From Rhipicephalus microplus (taxonomy: Eukaryota; Arthropoda; Arachnida; Ixodida; Ixodidae): 64,000 nucleotides of DNA. Position numbers and translations under genes: made by a program. A model generated the notes under the pieces. That model saw only the letters and a program-made list of their open reading frames with translations. It was not told where the DNA came from and made no database searches. The stretch spans positions 74,514,417-74,578,416 of the forward strand of contig NC_134702.1 of assembly GCF_043290135.1 (NCBI RefSeq), read 5' to 3'. Positions 33,522 to 42,608 of this stretch are shown here, piece after piece (the first letter of the stretch is position 1; each line of letters begins with the position of its first letter).

Positions 33522-34696
33522 CTCCTGTCAGATGCCGGGGAGACGTTGCGGAAGTTGCTGGGCCAATAGTTGTCATCAGGTGGTATGTGGGCCGGCCGCC
33601 GGACACCATAAGGCTGTTCGAAGGGTCGTGAAAAGTCAGATGGTTGGTGATACCGAGGAGTCACCCGACGGTTGCAAAATCGCGATATGTGGCCTGGCAC
33701 ACCGCAGGAATAGCACACCGGCCGAGGTCGAAACGTAGGTCGCTCGTCGTTGAATTGAGCGTCATCATTTGTTCTTGTGTAACGTATGTACTGGTCAGGT
33801 ACGTCGTACCGAGACGTCGGGTGTCGAGGAGGCATGCGCTGAAAGCGTCGGTCATACCGCGACGCGGGAAATCTGGTTGTCATCCTTGACTGTGGGGCTG
33901 GGCTGTACTCCACAGTTGCCGCGCTCATCGTCGGTTGCCATGGGGTCAAAGGAGGCACATCCATAACCTCGCGTGGCAGAGACAACTCGCGATGGTCAGC
34001 TGTCGAACACGACATTTCTCGGTGTGACAGTTTCTCACGAACAATCTGTCGAATGGCAGAAAAAAGGTTGAGGCCAGGATTCGTGTCCACACTGGCAACA
34101 GTTGTAACGTTAGCCAGCCGACCAAACTTGGGCGAAATTCGACGCATCTTGAGTGTTTCAAACGTTCGGAAATGCTGAATGACGTCGGACACAGAACTGA
34201 GGCTTTCTTTTCCAATTAGAAAATTATACACGTCCTCAGCGATCCCTTTGAGCAGATGCCCAACTTTGTCCTCTTCCGACATGGTAGCACAGACCACCTT
34301 GCACAACCTTAACACTTCTTCTATGTAAGTGGTGCATGTCTCTCCTGGTAGCTGTGCCCGTTGCGACAGTGTTTGCTCAGCCCGCTTCTTTCTAGCAACC
34401 GAGTCGCCGAAACACACCCTGAGCTCTTCAACAAAAAGATCCCACGTCGTGAGTGCGTCCTCGTGGTTCTCGTACCATACCAGTGCGGTGCCGGTCAGGG
34501 AGAACACTACGTTGGCTAGAATAGCGGCTGCATCCCAACCGTTGGACTTGCCCACACGTTTGTACTTGGTGAGCCAGGCGTCGACATCTTCTTCGGCTTT
34601 TCCTCCGAAGGGTGGTGGAATTCGGTAGTACGGAGGCGGGCCAGACGGTGCCGTCCTGGAAACGCCTGCTTCTTCGGGCATGTCGAAGTCACTCAC
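33518..34696 (-). CDS. Element B gag (392 aa, intact)
   Basis: Opens MSDFDMPEEAGVSRT. The N-terminal half has the retrotransposon-Gag pattern (WLTKYKRVGKSNGWD, then VWYENHEDALTTWDLF, then a Leu/Cys-rich helix region). A CCHC knuckle, CYSCGVPGHISRFC, lies at about 335-348. The start is the first ATG after the PBS. Stop overlaps the start of the protease frame by 4 nt; protease is in the -1 frame. Length is normal for this group. Confidence 0.9.
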   Translation of the reverse strand: MSDFDMPEEAGVSRTAPSGPPPYYRIPPPFGGKAEEDVDAWLTKYKRVGKSNGWDAAAILANVVFSLTGTALVWYENHEDALTTWDLFVEELRVCFGDSVARKKRAEQTLSQRAQLPGETCTTYIEEVLRLCKVVCATMSEEDKVGHLLKGIAEDVYNFLIGKESLSSVSDVIQHFRTFETLKMRRISPKFGRLANVTTVASVDTNPGLNLFSAIRQIVREKLSHREMSCSTADHRELSLPREVMDVPPLTPWQPTMSAATVEYSPAPQSRMTTRFPASRYDRRFQRMPPRHPTSRYDVPDQYIRYTRTNDDAQFNDERPTFRPRPVCYSCGVPGHISRFCNRRVTPRYHQPSDFSRPFEQPYGVRRPAHIPPDDNYWPSNFRNVSPASDRS

Positions 34697-34792
34697 GGCA
34701 GATGGTGGGATACCGGCAAGTCGACGGCTTCGTCGAAGCTGTGGCAGTGATCGTTCCGTAGTTGAAGCGCTTACCCAGCTCCTCCACCACTC

Positions 34793-34969
34793 TGTTACGT
34801 TTGAAAGAGACTGGTAGACGTTGAAAGGGGCCGTTTATTAGGTCGTTAGAGGCAGCTCAGAAGCGGCCGACTGGTTAAAGATCCTCCTGATCCTCTTCTT
34901 CCTCTCTCGCTCTGGGCGACGAGTGCGTTCCCCGTATACGCTTCTTCGTCTTCGTGCATGTACGCAACA
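34793..34969 (-). repeat. 5' LTR of element B
   Basis: 177 bp, one substitution from the 3' LTR. Confidence 0.96.
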
Positions 34970-34973
34970 ATAT

Positions 34974-35011
34974 GGTTGTTTTGGGACGTTAAACCCCACA
35001 AATCAAATCAA
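34974..35011 (+). mobile_element. 5'-truncated SINE, right part
   Basis: GGTTGTTTTGGGACGTTAAA and the ATCAAATCAA tail continue the SINE broken at 29708. The 13-bp duplication TCGGTTTTGTTTT follows directly. Confidence 0.92.
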
Positions 35012-35024
35012 TCGGTTTTGTTTT
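35012..35024. repeat. Target duplication of split SINE, right
   Basis: Identical to 29550-29562, now 5.4 kb apart because of the nested LTR element. Confidence 0.85.
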
Positions 35025-35249
35025 GTTTTGAAAAGTGCGTCATCGCCCATAGCGCAGATTCACTACCGTGAACGCTGTACTCACGTTTCTGGACTTTGGC
35101 GTCGCATCGCAGTGTTCCTTCGAAGCTAAAAGAGTTTTCGTTGTCAATGACCTTATGTAAACACGTCTCAGGGAATCCGGCTTAAGATTATCGGGAGAAG
35201 TTGAAGAGCGAAAGTCTTACTACGTAGCTCTGCCCTGTTGCAGGCAGGG

Positions 35250-35910
35250 TTGTTTCTGCGGCTTCGTGTAGCAAAAGACGCTTTGCCGGAACTTCTTTAT
35301 GCCAGCAGATGTGCAAACCGGTACAGCTATTTCACCGGAAGTTCGGTTTCGCGTGCGGCCGGCCGTCAAAAAGCGAAGAATTCGCAGACATTTTGCGTGG
35401 GGAGAATTATTAGCCGGCATAGTTTTATTTATTGACGCTGTATCCTGCTCTGGAAGCATGCCATGCCTACTGTAATTGTCCCTGCGAAAAATGCCGGCGT
35501 TCTTATGGCAGCCGGCCGCTCGCAAAAGCGAACTGCCGGTCAAACCACTATATACTGGTTCGTAGTAGTCGTATGATGTTGCTGAAGCAGGCTATGGCGG
35601 GACTAACTCGAACTATACCGGCAAATATATGTCCCACGGAAACAGCGGCCGGCCGCTCGCGGATGCAAACAGCCGGTACGATCGCCTTGTGTCGTCACAG
35701 CATTGAGCTTTCGGTGGCGGTTATGCTACAGTGTACTAGTTATGCCATAAATAAATCAAACTACCGGCAAATGGCTGTGCCGGTGTAAACTGCTGGCACT
35801 ATTCACTTGACCACCACTCGCGAAAAGAAACTGTAACATATGCCTGTGCCGTCAAAGCGCGTTTTGCTACATGAAGTCGGCATTGGCCATGTGACTGTAG
35901 CCGGCTAATC
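35250..35910. repeat. Quasi-periodic GCCGG-rich sequence
   Basis: GCGGCCGGCCG-type motifs recur at about 35356, 35511 and 35646, and CCGGCAAAT at 35618 and 35763, in otherwise AT-rich DNA. Spacing is about 135-155 bp. Short frames open through it but no motif is recognised. Looks like a much-diverged tandem repeat. Confidence 0.45.
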
Positions 35911-36510
35911 ATTTCACGGCTCGCCCGAGTTTCTCGTTTGCACGGAACGAATGAAGCGGAACAAGCACTGAGAAAAACGTAACGAGACTACGATCAGAAG
36001 TGCAGGCGGGGACACCGAGCAGAGTGCGGATGAGCCATGGGTGCTCCGCGAAGCGGCCAAACTGACGCTCTAGCACTTAAAAACTACCGAGAACCAAACT
36101 AGAACATCTCGGAAAGTGTCCTCTATTGCGTGATCTCATGGCAAAAGAGCCCGCTTTGATGGCTTCAAAACAGGTTCGCTTGCCAAGGCTGGATGCGTGA
36201 CGTCATGCTCTCTTTTGTTTTTTTCCCCTTCCTCCATGATCGTGCGCATCGCCTTTTGAACTGCTAACGTGCTTCAGTTTTCGGTTCCCAAGCGCACCAT
36301 AAAGAAACGAATGACTGTGAGCGTAAAATTGTGCATTTCTAGGTATCTCTGTATGCCCACTACACGGTAACTACTTCTTTTGAAAATTAGCGAGTGGCCC
36401 ACTACTCGTCCGTGTGGTAACATGCGAGCCTATATACGCAGCTGTTCACTCTGTTGATGGCTCTGCTGCTGCTGATGATCTAATTTGTCCGAGCGCTTTA
36501 TGATTCGTTA
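35911..36510. other. No recognised feature
   Basis: No motif-bearing frame or repeat seen. Confidence 0.5.
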
Positions 36511-36518
36511 GCCTTTAA

Positions 36519-36646
36519 AACGCCGTGTGCTCAGATTTGGGTGCACGTTAAAGAACCCCAAGTGGTTACAAAATTTTCGGAGCCCTCCACTTCGGCGTCT
36601 CCACAAACATATGGTAGTTTTGGGACGTTAAACCCCACAAATCAAA
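36519..36646 (+). mobile_element. 5'-truncated SINE
   Basis: Only the body and tail remain (GTGTGCTCAGATTTGGGTGC to CCCCACAAATCAAA). A short repeat, GCCTTTAA, lies on both sides (36511-36518, 36647-36654), a likely 8-bp target duplication. Confidence 0.85.
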
Positions 36647-36712
36647 GCCTTTAACACACTCACTCATTGCTCAATTTCGGCCACGAAACATACGATGCGT
36701 TAAGGAGACATC

Positions 36713-36995
36713 TTCCACTACATACAATTCATGTAGTGTTTCATTCAACTGCAGTAAAGGTCGTGCTTCCGTAGAAGAACACCTGTTTGTCACGCAGACG
36801 GCCTGATTTCTATCCTCACTCGGACCCAGAGAATTTTAGGATTCATTTGATTCGCATATTTTTTTATTTTTCGGTCTCCGACAAGATGTTGATTTTTCAC
36901 CCACAACCAACGATGCTTCTACGAACACCGGCACCGGAATTTCTGCGAAACGAGCTCTTTAACGCTATCGCGTCAATAAGAGCATTCACCGAATA
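36713..36995 (+). repeat. Second tRNA-like repeat family, copy 1
   Basis: Collinear with 50705-50972 and 58640-58850. Shared order: a CTACAT...TGTTTT leader, a tRNA-like block (TCCGTAGAAGAACACCTG, CACGCAGACGGCCTGATTTC), GGACC, then CACAACCAACG and a GAATTTCTGCGAAACGAGCT/CTATCGCGTYAA end. The tRNA-like block suggests a second SINE family unrelated to the Ruka-like one. Confidence 0.65.
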
Positions 36996-37039
36996 ACAAG
37001 GATAAGCTTTAGCTCGTACGACAGCCATTCGCAAATCGC

Positions 37040-37330
37040 GATAGACTGTTTAACCCGAAAAGTGTACAAACGCTGCATATTACCAGTACTACTGTAAGGT
37101 ATGGGGCGAAGACTTTAAGGATAGCAGATAATCTTGGAAGAGATAAAGAACCTTGCAGGGTGCAATTGAACAAGAAGAGACAGACCTTAGATAAAAAATG
37201 GGAAGACACAATATTGAATCAGAGAACAAAAGATATAGGCACTATTTCTTTACTTAACACTCAGTGTAAGAAATGAATGTGGGTTGGGCACCTGATGCAT
37301 AGGGTAGATAAGGTTGGTGACTTAGCGCAA
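37040..37330 (+). pseudogene. Possible LINE C-terminal remnant (RTE/CR1-like)
   Basis: Shifting plus frames give LNQRTKDIGTISLLNTQCK then a stop then MWVGHLMHRVDKVGD. This resembles the late ORF2 segment R-T-K-V-x-D-I...W-x-W-A-G-H-x-x-R of RTE-like elements. Diverged and short, so tentative. Confidence 0.4.
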
Positions 37331-37516
37331 CAAAATAAATAGGAAAAAGATTAGAATGTGACTCAGTAAAGCTTCCAGCTGGGCAATGCCTTTGCGGGAT
37401 TGGGCCTTTCCCTGTCCGGTCTTTCCGCGTCCTTCTCTTTGTAAGCGAACACCAGTATGGTGACAAAGACAATAAAGATTAGCACAGGGCGATAAAAAAT
37501 GTCTACAGCAGAGTAG

Positions 37517-37529
37517 CCAGTTACGCTTG
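37517..37529. repeat. SINE target duplication, left
   Basis: CCAGTTACGCTTG, identical to 37611-37623. Confidence 0.92.
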
Positions 37530-37610
37530 ATTGATTGATTTGTGGGGTTTAACGTCCCAAAACCACCATATGATTATGAGAGACGCCGTAGTGGAGGGCT
37601 CCGGAAATTT
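37530..37610 (-). mobile_element. 5'-truncated SINE (81 bp)
   Basis: Antisense tail and distal body only (ATTGATTGATTTGTGGGG to GGGCTCCGGAAATTT). The perfect 13-bp duplication (37517-37529, 37611-37623) shows that this short form was inserted as such. Confidence 0.93.
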
Positions 37611-37623
37611 CCAGTTACGCTTG
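37611..37623. repeat. SINE target duplication, right
   Basis: Identical to 37517-37529. Confidence 0.92.
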
Positions 37624-40109
37624 CAATAAGCAGATTCAGGCTTCTTTTTTTTGTGGAGTCCCTCGTAGGCATGCCCAGTCGCTTGTCGGTTTTTTGGGCT
37701 TATTAGCATTTTTCCAGCAAGCACACTTAACTTTAGTGATCCTGACGTTCAAAAATTCATGCTTGTCGTTTACTAATGGCATGTTTGGGGATGACTTTGA
37801 GTAGCTACGTGTATAAGTGTGCGCGGGGTTGTCCGTCTAGAGTGAGCGAGCGTTGAGCCAATTCCATCCCTCCCCGTCCTACTAAGTCAGTATATGAGGC
37901 ACATTTTGTGCCCCTCCCGCCCTAGCCTCGTCTCGCGAGCACACATCAATGGTTGAGTGTAGAAGTCAAGCATACGTTGGGGGGAATCGACCACTAACTT
38001 CAATCGTGCACTGGCAAACGTGCCTTCATCCGACTGGGCTCTACCCTGAAGACAATATTAAAAAGTGGCTATGGGCTGTGGTTCATATATAGTTGGGCAT
38101 ATCTTCGCTGTAGAAAGCAATTAGGTGAGTTTTTCGTGTTTTCTTTCTTATTTCACTGATATTTTTATTCATAACTAAAATATTTCCAGGAATAAGGAAA
38201 TTCATTTTTTTCCAATCATTTTGGGCCTGTTTTGTGATGGGTGCGCGCTTGTTTGCCCTGTGCTATCTGGCCACACTGGTTGCAGGTATGAAATGAAATT
38301 GGCTCGTTCAAGAAAGGGTGAACTTGAGAGAGTCGTGAGTGGCCTTCATGTTCTAGTTGGCATGAAATTGGCTGGGCGTGATTGGGGTGGGTTTTGGCGA
38401 AGCATTGCATTATGGCCCTCCCCATTGGGCCTGCAGGTTTGAGAAATAGCAAATGTGATTGTCGAAGATGTTAAATTCATGGTGCTATTTCGTGAGAACT
38501 CACAGGCTGTCCGTCACATCCTGGCCAGCCATCCCCGCCGGATTTGTAGCTGGCCCTGCAAAGACGAAGAAAGTACCTCACATAGAATGAAAGTGGGACA
38601 CATACATTGGGAACATACAGATTTTCGAGGTAGCACATCGCAGAGAACAACATTAACTGCCAGCGCGATTCGCGTGTTTTGTTTAAATTTTGCGAGCAGG
38701 GATTGATAACCTTGGCAGTGACATTATTGAAAAGTCCTAGAACCTTTAGCAGTGTCTTAACGCTTTCGTTACTGCGCGAAAATGGTTGTTTTCTTACGTC
38801 TCGGGACTACTGTTTTCGCAGTTTTAGAAGTGCTTCAGCACGCATTACAGCATACCAAACCTTGCAAAACTAAATGATCTTTCCAATAAGAATACGTGTT
38901 GTAGCGCAACGCAAATATCTTAGAAATAATAAAATTGTAAAAAGTGGGGAATTTTCGGTTGCCAGCTGGTAAACAGTGCAATAAAATACTCTATATGTGC
39001 AAAAATATTGAAAGAAACTAAATTCAAGAATATAAAATTTGTAGATAAATGACTCAGGAACAACATAAAAAAATAATGAATGTTATACAGATTGTTTCTG
39101 TTCATATAGAAAAAGAAAATCAAAATCGCGGTGCTGCTTCGTTGCTCGTCATGCGGGGAAACATTGCATGGTTTTTTGTGAGACACCAATGTACTCATAC
39201 TCTTTTCTCAGTAAATTTTCGTTGTCTTCCAATAAGACTCTCCAGGTGTTCCAATATAGATGGACACCCGGGATGTGAATTACCTATCTATAAATGACAT
39301 GTCCAATGTACTTTGCTATTTCATCTAGCGTCACCCCTTTCCAGGAGTTTTTCTCTCTACAAAGGTTGGCGTTCCAATACGCATCCAAGCATATTTCTTT
39401 GGATTTTCTCGCATATCGTGTTAAAAAAAGGACAATATTGCACGCAGTTCTAAAATGTTTCGCACTGCTCCGTAGTCAGGGCCAAGATGTGCTCCGGAGG
39501 CCTTCTTGTCGTTAGGAGAAGCTCTGAAGCCAAGGCCAGCACACTGCGTCTCTGCGAAGTATGGAGCACGCACGTAACCAGAGTAACTATAAGACTGTGC
39601 ACAGAGGTCAGAAGCTATATGCACCTTCAGAGGAAGAGACAACTAGAAGAGACAACTTGAGGATGTAAATAGAACAAACTCATGAACGGCCGTGGATATC
39701 TCGGGCCGATGCAAAACATCGTCGCCATAAAACTTGAAGTTGAGGTGCAGTCATTCTCGAATTGTAAGCTCGTCCGTGCTCAATTCAGGAAAGGTTGCAA
39801 GAAAAATTCTAGCGGAGCATGTGTTTAGGAGTGCTGGTGCACACCCATGCACGCGTGACGACGACGTCATAGGAGCGACTAGTGGCATTAGATGACACCC
39901 TGTGTGTGATGTAACGATGCAAGCAAAACCAAAACGGCTGCAAGCTGTCAGAGAAAGCCACTTCGACACTTTAAACACGTGGCGAACCTTCTTAAATATT
40001 TGTTTGTAGAACAATTTTTTTGACTCCTCGGAACACTCTCTGTTAAATAGCAGGCATAAACTTGTCGCAATTATTACTACTTACGATAGTCTAATTGCGA
40101 AGTTGGCAC
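37624..40109. other. No recognised gene
   Basis: Frames on both strands (up to 92 aa) show no motif. ATGAAATTGGCT occurs twice, at about 38291 and 38363. Nothing else to report. Confidence 0.45.
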
Positions 40110-40392
40110 TTCAATGACACTTCACGGTCATACGTCCGTACGACCGTTCATACGTTCGTGCGAGCGTCCGTCCGTCTGTTCGTCAGTCTGTCTGTGCGCC
40201 TTTCCATCCGTCTTTCCACCCGTCCGTCCGTTCGTCCATCAAGTGAATATTTCACGTACCGTCATCTTGCGTCTTTTCTTCATATATACAAGTACCGTCA
40301 TCCAGCGGAGATTGTAATGACTTAACGAGAGGTGGCTACTACGACGACGACACGGGATGTACGACCCACGGCGTAAAGAGCTTCGCCTCTAA
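40110..40392 (-). repeat. Repeat with GTCC/GTCT array and GCGAAGC head
   Basis: The plus strand has an imperfect GTCC/GTCT/GTTC tetranucleotide array (about 40131-40243). On the minus strand the segment begins TTTTAGAGGCGAAGCTCTTTA (40392-40372 region), a short fold around GCGAAGC like the heads of the hairpin-ended elements. A PolII-like TATATA lies at about 40283. Probably a dispersed tick repeat; the far end is not defined. Confidence 0.45.
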
Positions 40393-41284
40393 AACATGGC
40401 GATTGACTGCTTAGAGCGCCTATGCGATTTGTTACAGCAACAACTACTACGTCAAACGCTCACCTGTAAATAGTTTTGAACGTGCCACGGGTTCAGTCAT
40501 GTATCCTTCACATGACATTCGGGGACTGCTTGATGTCAGCAAGCTGATCTCAAAATAAGCCTGCTGTGTGTGTTTAGTCGAATGTGTCACTTTTATGCTC
40601 TCGGTGAAATTTAGCCATACATTAACGTATGATATCTATTTCTAGGTACGCTTAATTCATGAACGAAAGCTTCCACGAACACAGCTAGCCCCAGCACCAT
40701 GCAACAAAGTATATTTTTTATGGAGCTTTACATCTAGTAATTCCACGGTATCGCGTCCCACTGGCGAATGCATATTCAGTTGTGATTTGCTTACTTACTC
40801 GCCATGTGAAACTCGACTACTGTAGCAAGCATGCGCGGTAACCAGCAACTTTCTCTGAGCTGCCCAATCCGAAGAATATCTTATTCATAAGTGGTTCGTT
40901 TTCATTGGTATCTACAAAAAATTCTGTTGTGTGCTATGGCAGCTTTTTTGTTTGTCTCAGGATGACGCTATGGAGTCGTGCAGTACACAAAAGTGGAGGA
41001 ATTTTTATCAAACTGAGTCCGCGCAGTGACTACCGACTTCAAAGAAGCACAGGTACATTGGTCCTTTCATTTTTGTTGATGCCGACGCTTCTCTTTCTCT
41101 CTCTACATTTCCTTTATTTGCGCTTGTTAATGCGGGTGTACCTTCTGTATGCTGGCAGCTATTTTGAGTGATGCATTAACCGCATGATTTAGCATGGTTG
41201 AGCATAACAATATTGAACACGTGCTGAAAGGCCTTGACAGCGTTGTCACTACCATCACCAGAATAATAATAATTTTCAGTCTTT
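40393..41284. other. No recognised feature
   Basis: No motif-bearing frame. Confidence 0.5.
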
Positions 41285-42250
41285 TAAGGAAACTTCTACG
41301 GTGCATCCCCCCATCGATTTTCATTGCCTGAGCCGACCGATTTTTCTCCCTGTGCTGCATCCAACCTACAACGCAGCACGAAGACGAGCAACGGGTAAGG
41401 CTCTGCTCGCCAGTGCTCACCTGGGCAAGGAACAAGTTTGTTTTGTTGATGCATCTTCCGCTCAAAAAGAAGCGTTCTCGTCAGTGGTTGTTGGCTGTGA
41501 TTGCGAAGTAATCAGCTGCGCTACCATCCGCACGTCTAGTTCCCGCGTTACACAGCAGGTCGCCACTGCTCTTGCATTAACGGACAGTGTACATGACACA
41601 ATTTATTCAGACTTTAAGGCTGCTATCAAGGCATTTCAAATAGGTAAGGTGGCTACCCAGGTCCTACAGATTCTTAAAAAAGCCAAAGACTTAAAAAATC
41701 ACTCATTGATCAGGTTTCCTGCACACCTTGTGTCAATTGAGGGTGCTTCGATCAATCTGAACGAAGAGGCGCATTCGGCTGCACGAGGTTTGACTGACCG
41801 TGTGCCGGGTAACGCGTTATCTCCTGGGCGACCCGAACCTCTCTGCACGCGCAGCGATATATGGAAAAATCATTACCTCTCAAGAAGAATGCTGCCCCTA
41901 CCACACTCCTCGTTGTGCAGGGCCGAAGCTTACTGCTACAAACAAGAACCTACCCGAGCCCTGCAGCACTGCACACAATATACCTCGAACTATTCTCAAG
42001 CCCGGATTGCCCTTTGTGGACTTCGAGCATGTCCTGTGGTGCTTTGCCTTTGCCGATTCCCCTTTCCAAGAAAAGAAAATAAGTAAGCTGATTAAGGCAA
42101 ACGAGTTTACCCCTCAAATCCTAGCCACCAGAGGGCCCGCGCGAAGGTGGTCAGGTTTAACCTGACCGTCCCCGAATGTGGCTAGCGAGGTGGCGATTAG
42201 TTAACGCGCTTCTATTGTGGACCCAATAAAGTTATTTCACTCATTCACTA
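41285..42250 (+). mobile_element. LINE 3' part: RNase H, C-terminus and tail
   Basis: The frame at 41301-42086 begins as an RNase H domain: FVDASSAQKEAF (first Asp), IYSDFKAAIKAF (Asp), then EEAHSAARGLTDR (end of the domain). Frames then shift into LQTRTYPSPAALHT...SSPDCPLW and EHVLWCF, a C-terminal Cys/His segment, and the 3' end has CCAATAAAGTTATTTCACTC. RT and endonuclease are missing, so this is 5'-truncated. It differs from the LINE at 6.6-13.7 kb in tail type. Confidence 0.8.
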
Positions 42251-42487
42251 ATTCCCCGGGTTATTTCCAATGGCAACATTCCACGCCTTCCAAAAATACG
42301 TTTGGATTCCATTGGTTTACGTTCCGTTGCATAAAACATGAGCAGTTCCCTCTTCTGTCCCTAATGCGGTGCGCCCCAGGTCCACTTTTTCTGTCTTTAT
42401 GACTGGCTAAGCAGCCTGTGCCTGTTTCCTTGCTGATACCCTTTCCCCTTTTCTGCCTCTTATATTAAGCATTTTCCATACCTGACA

Positions 42488-42500
42488 ATCGATCAGAGGA
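42488..42500. repeat. SINE target duplication, left
   Basis: ATCGATCAGAGGA; one mismatch to 42596-42608. Confidence 0.7.
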
Positions 42501-42595
42501 CCGCTCCAGGTGATCGAAATTGCCGGAGCCCTTCACTATGGCGTCTCTCATAATCATATGGTGGTTTTGGGACGATGAACTCAACATATCTATCT
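42501..42595 (+). mobile_element. 5'-truncated SINE
   Basis: Starts at CCGCTCCAGGTGATCGAAAT and ends in a TATC-type tail. The 13-bp duplication on both sides has one mismatch. Confidence 0.85.
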
Positions 42596-42608
42596 ATCGA
42601 TCACAGGA
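42596..42608. repeat. SINE target duplication, right
   Basis: ATCGATCACAGGA, partner of 42488-42500. Confidence 0.7.

Larger units (their letters stand above)
29709..34969 (-). mobile_element. Ty3/gypsy LTR retrotransposon B (young, defective)
   Basis: 5,261 bp, inserted into a SINE with an ATAT duplication (29705-29708, 34970-34973). LTRs of 177 bp (29709-29885, 34793-34969) differ at one base. Gag is open; pol is open from RT to integrase but broken before that, and the integrase lacks one catalytic Asp. The PBS (TGGTGGAGGAGCTGGG on minus, just inside 34793) resembles those of elements A and C. Protein sequence differs clearly from A and C, so this is a separate lineage. No envelope. Confidence 0.95.
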
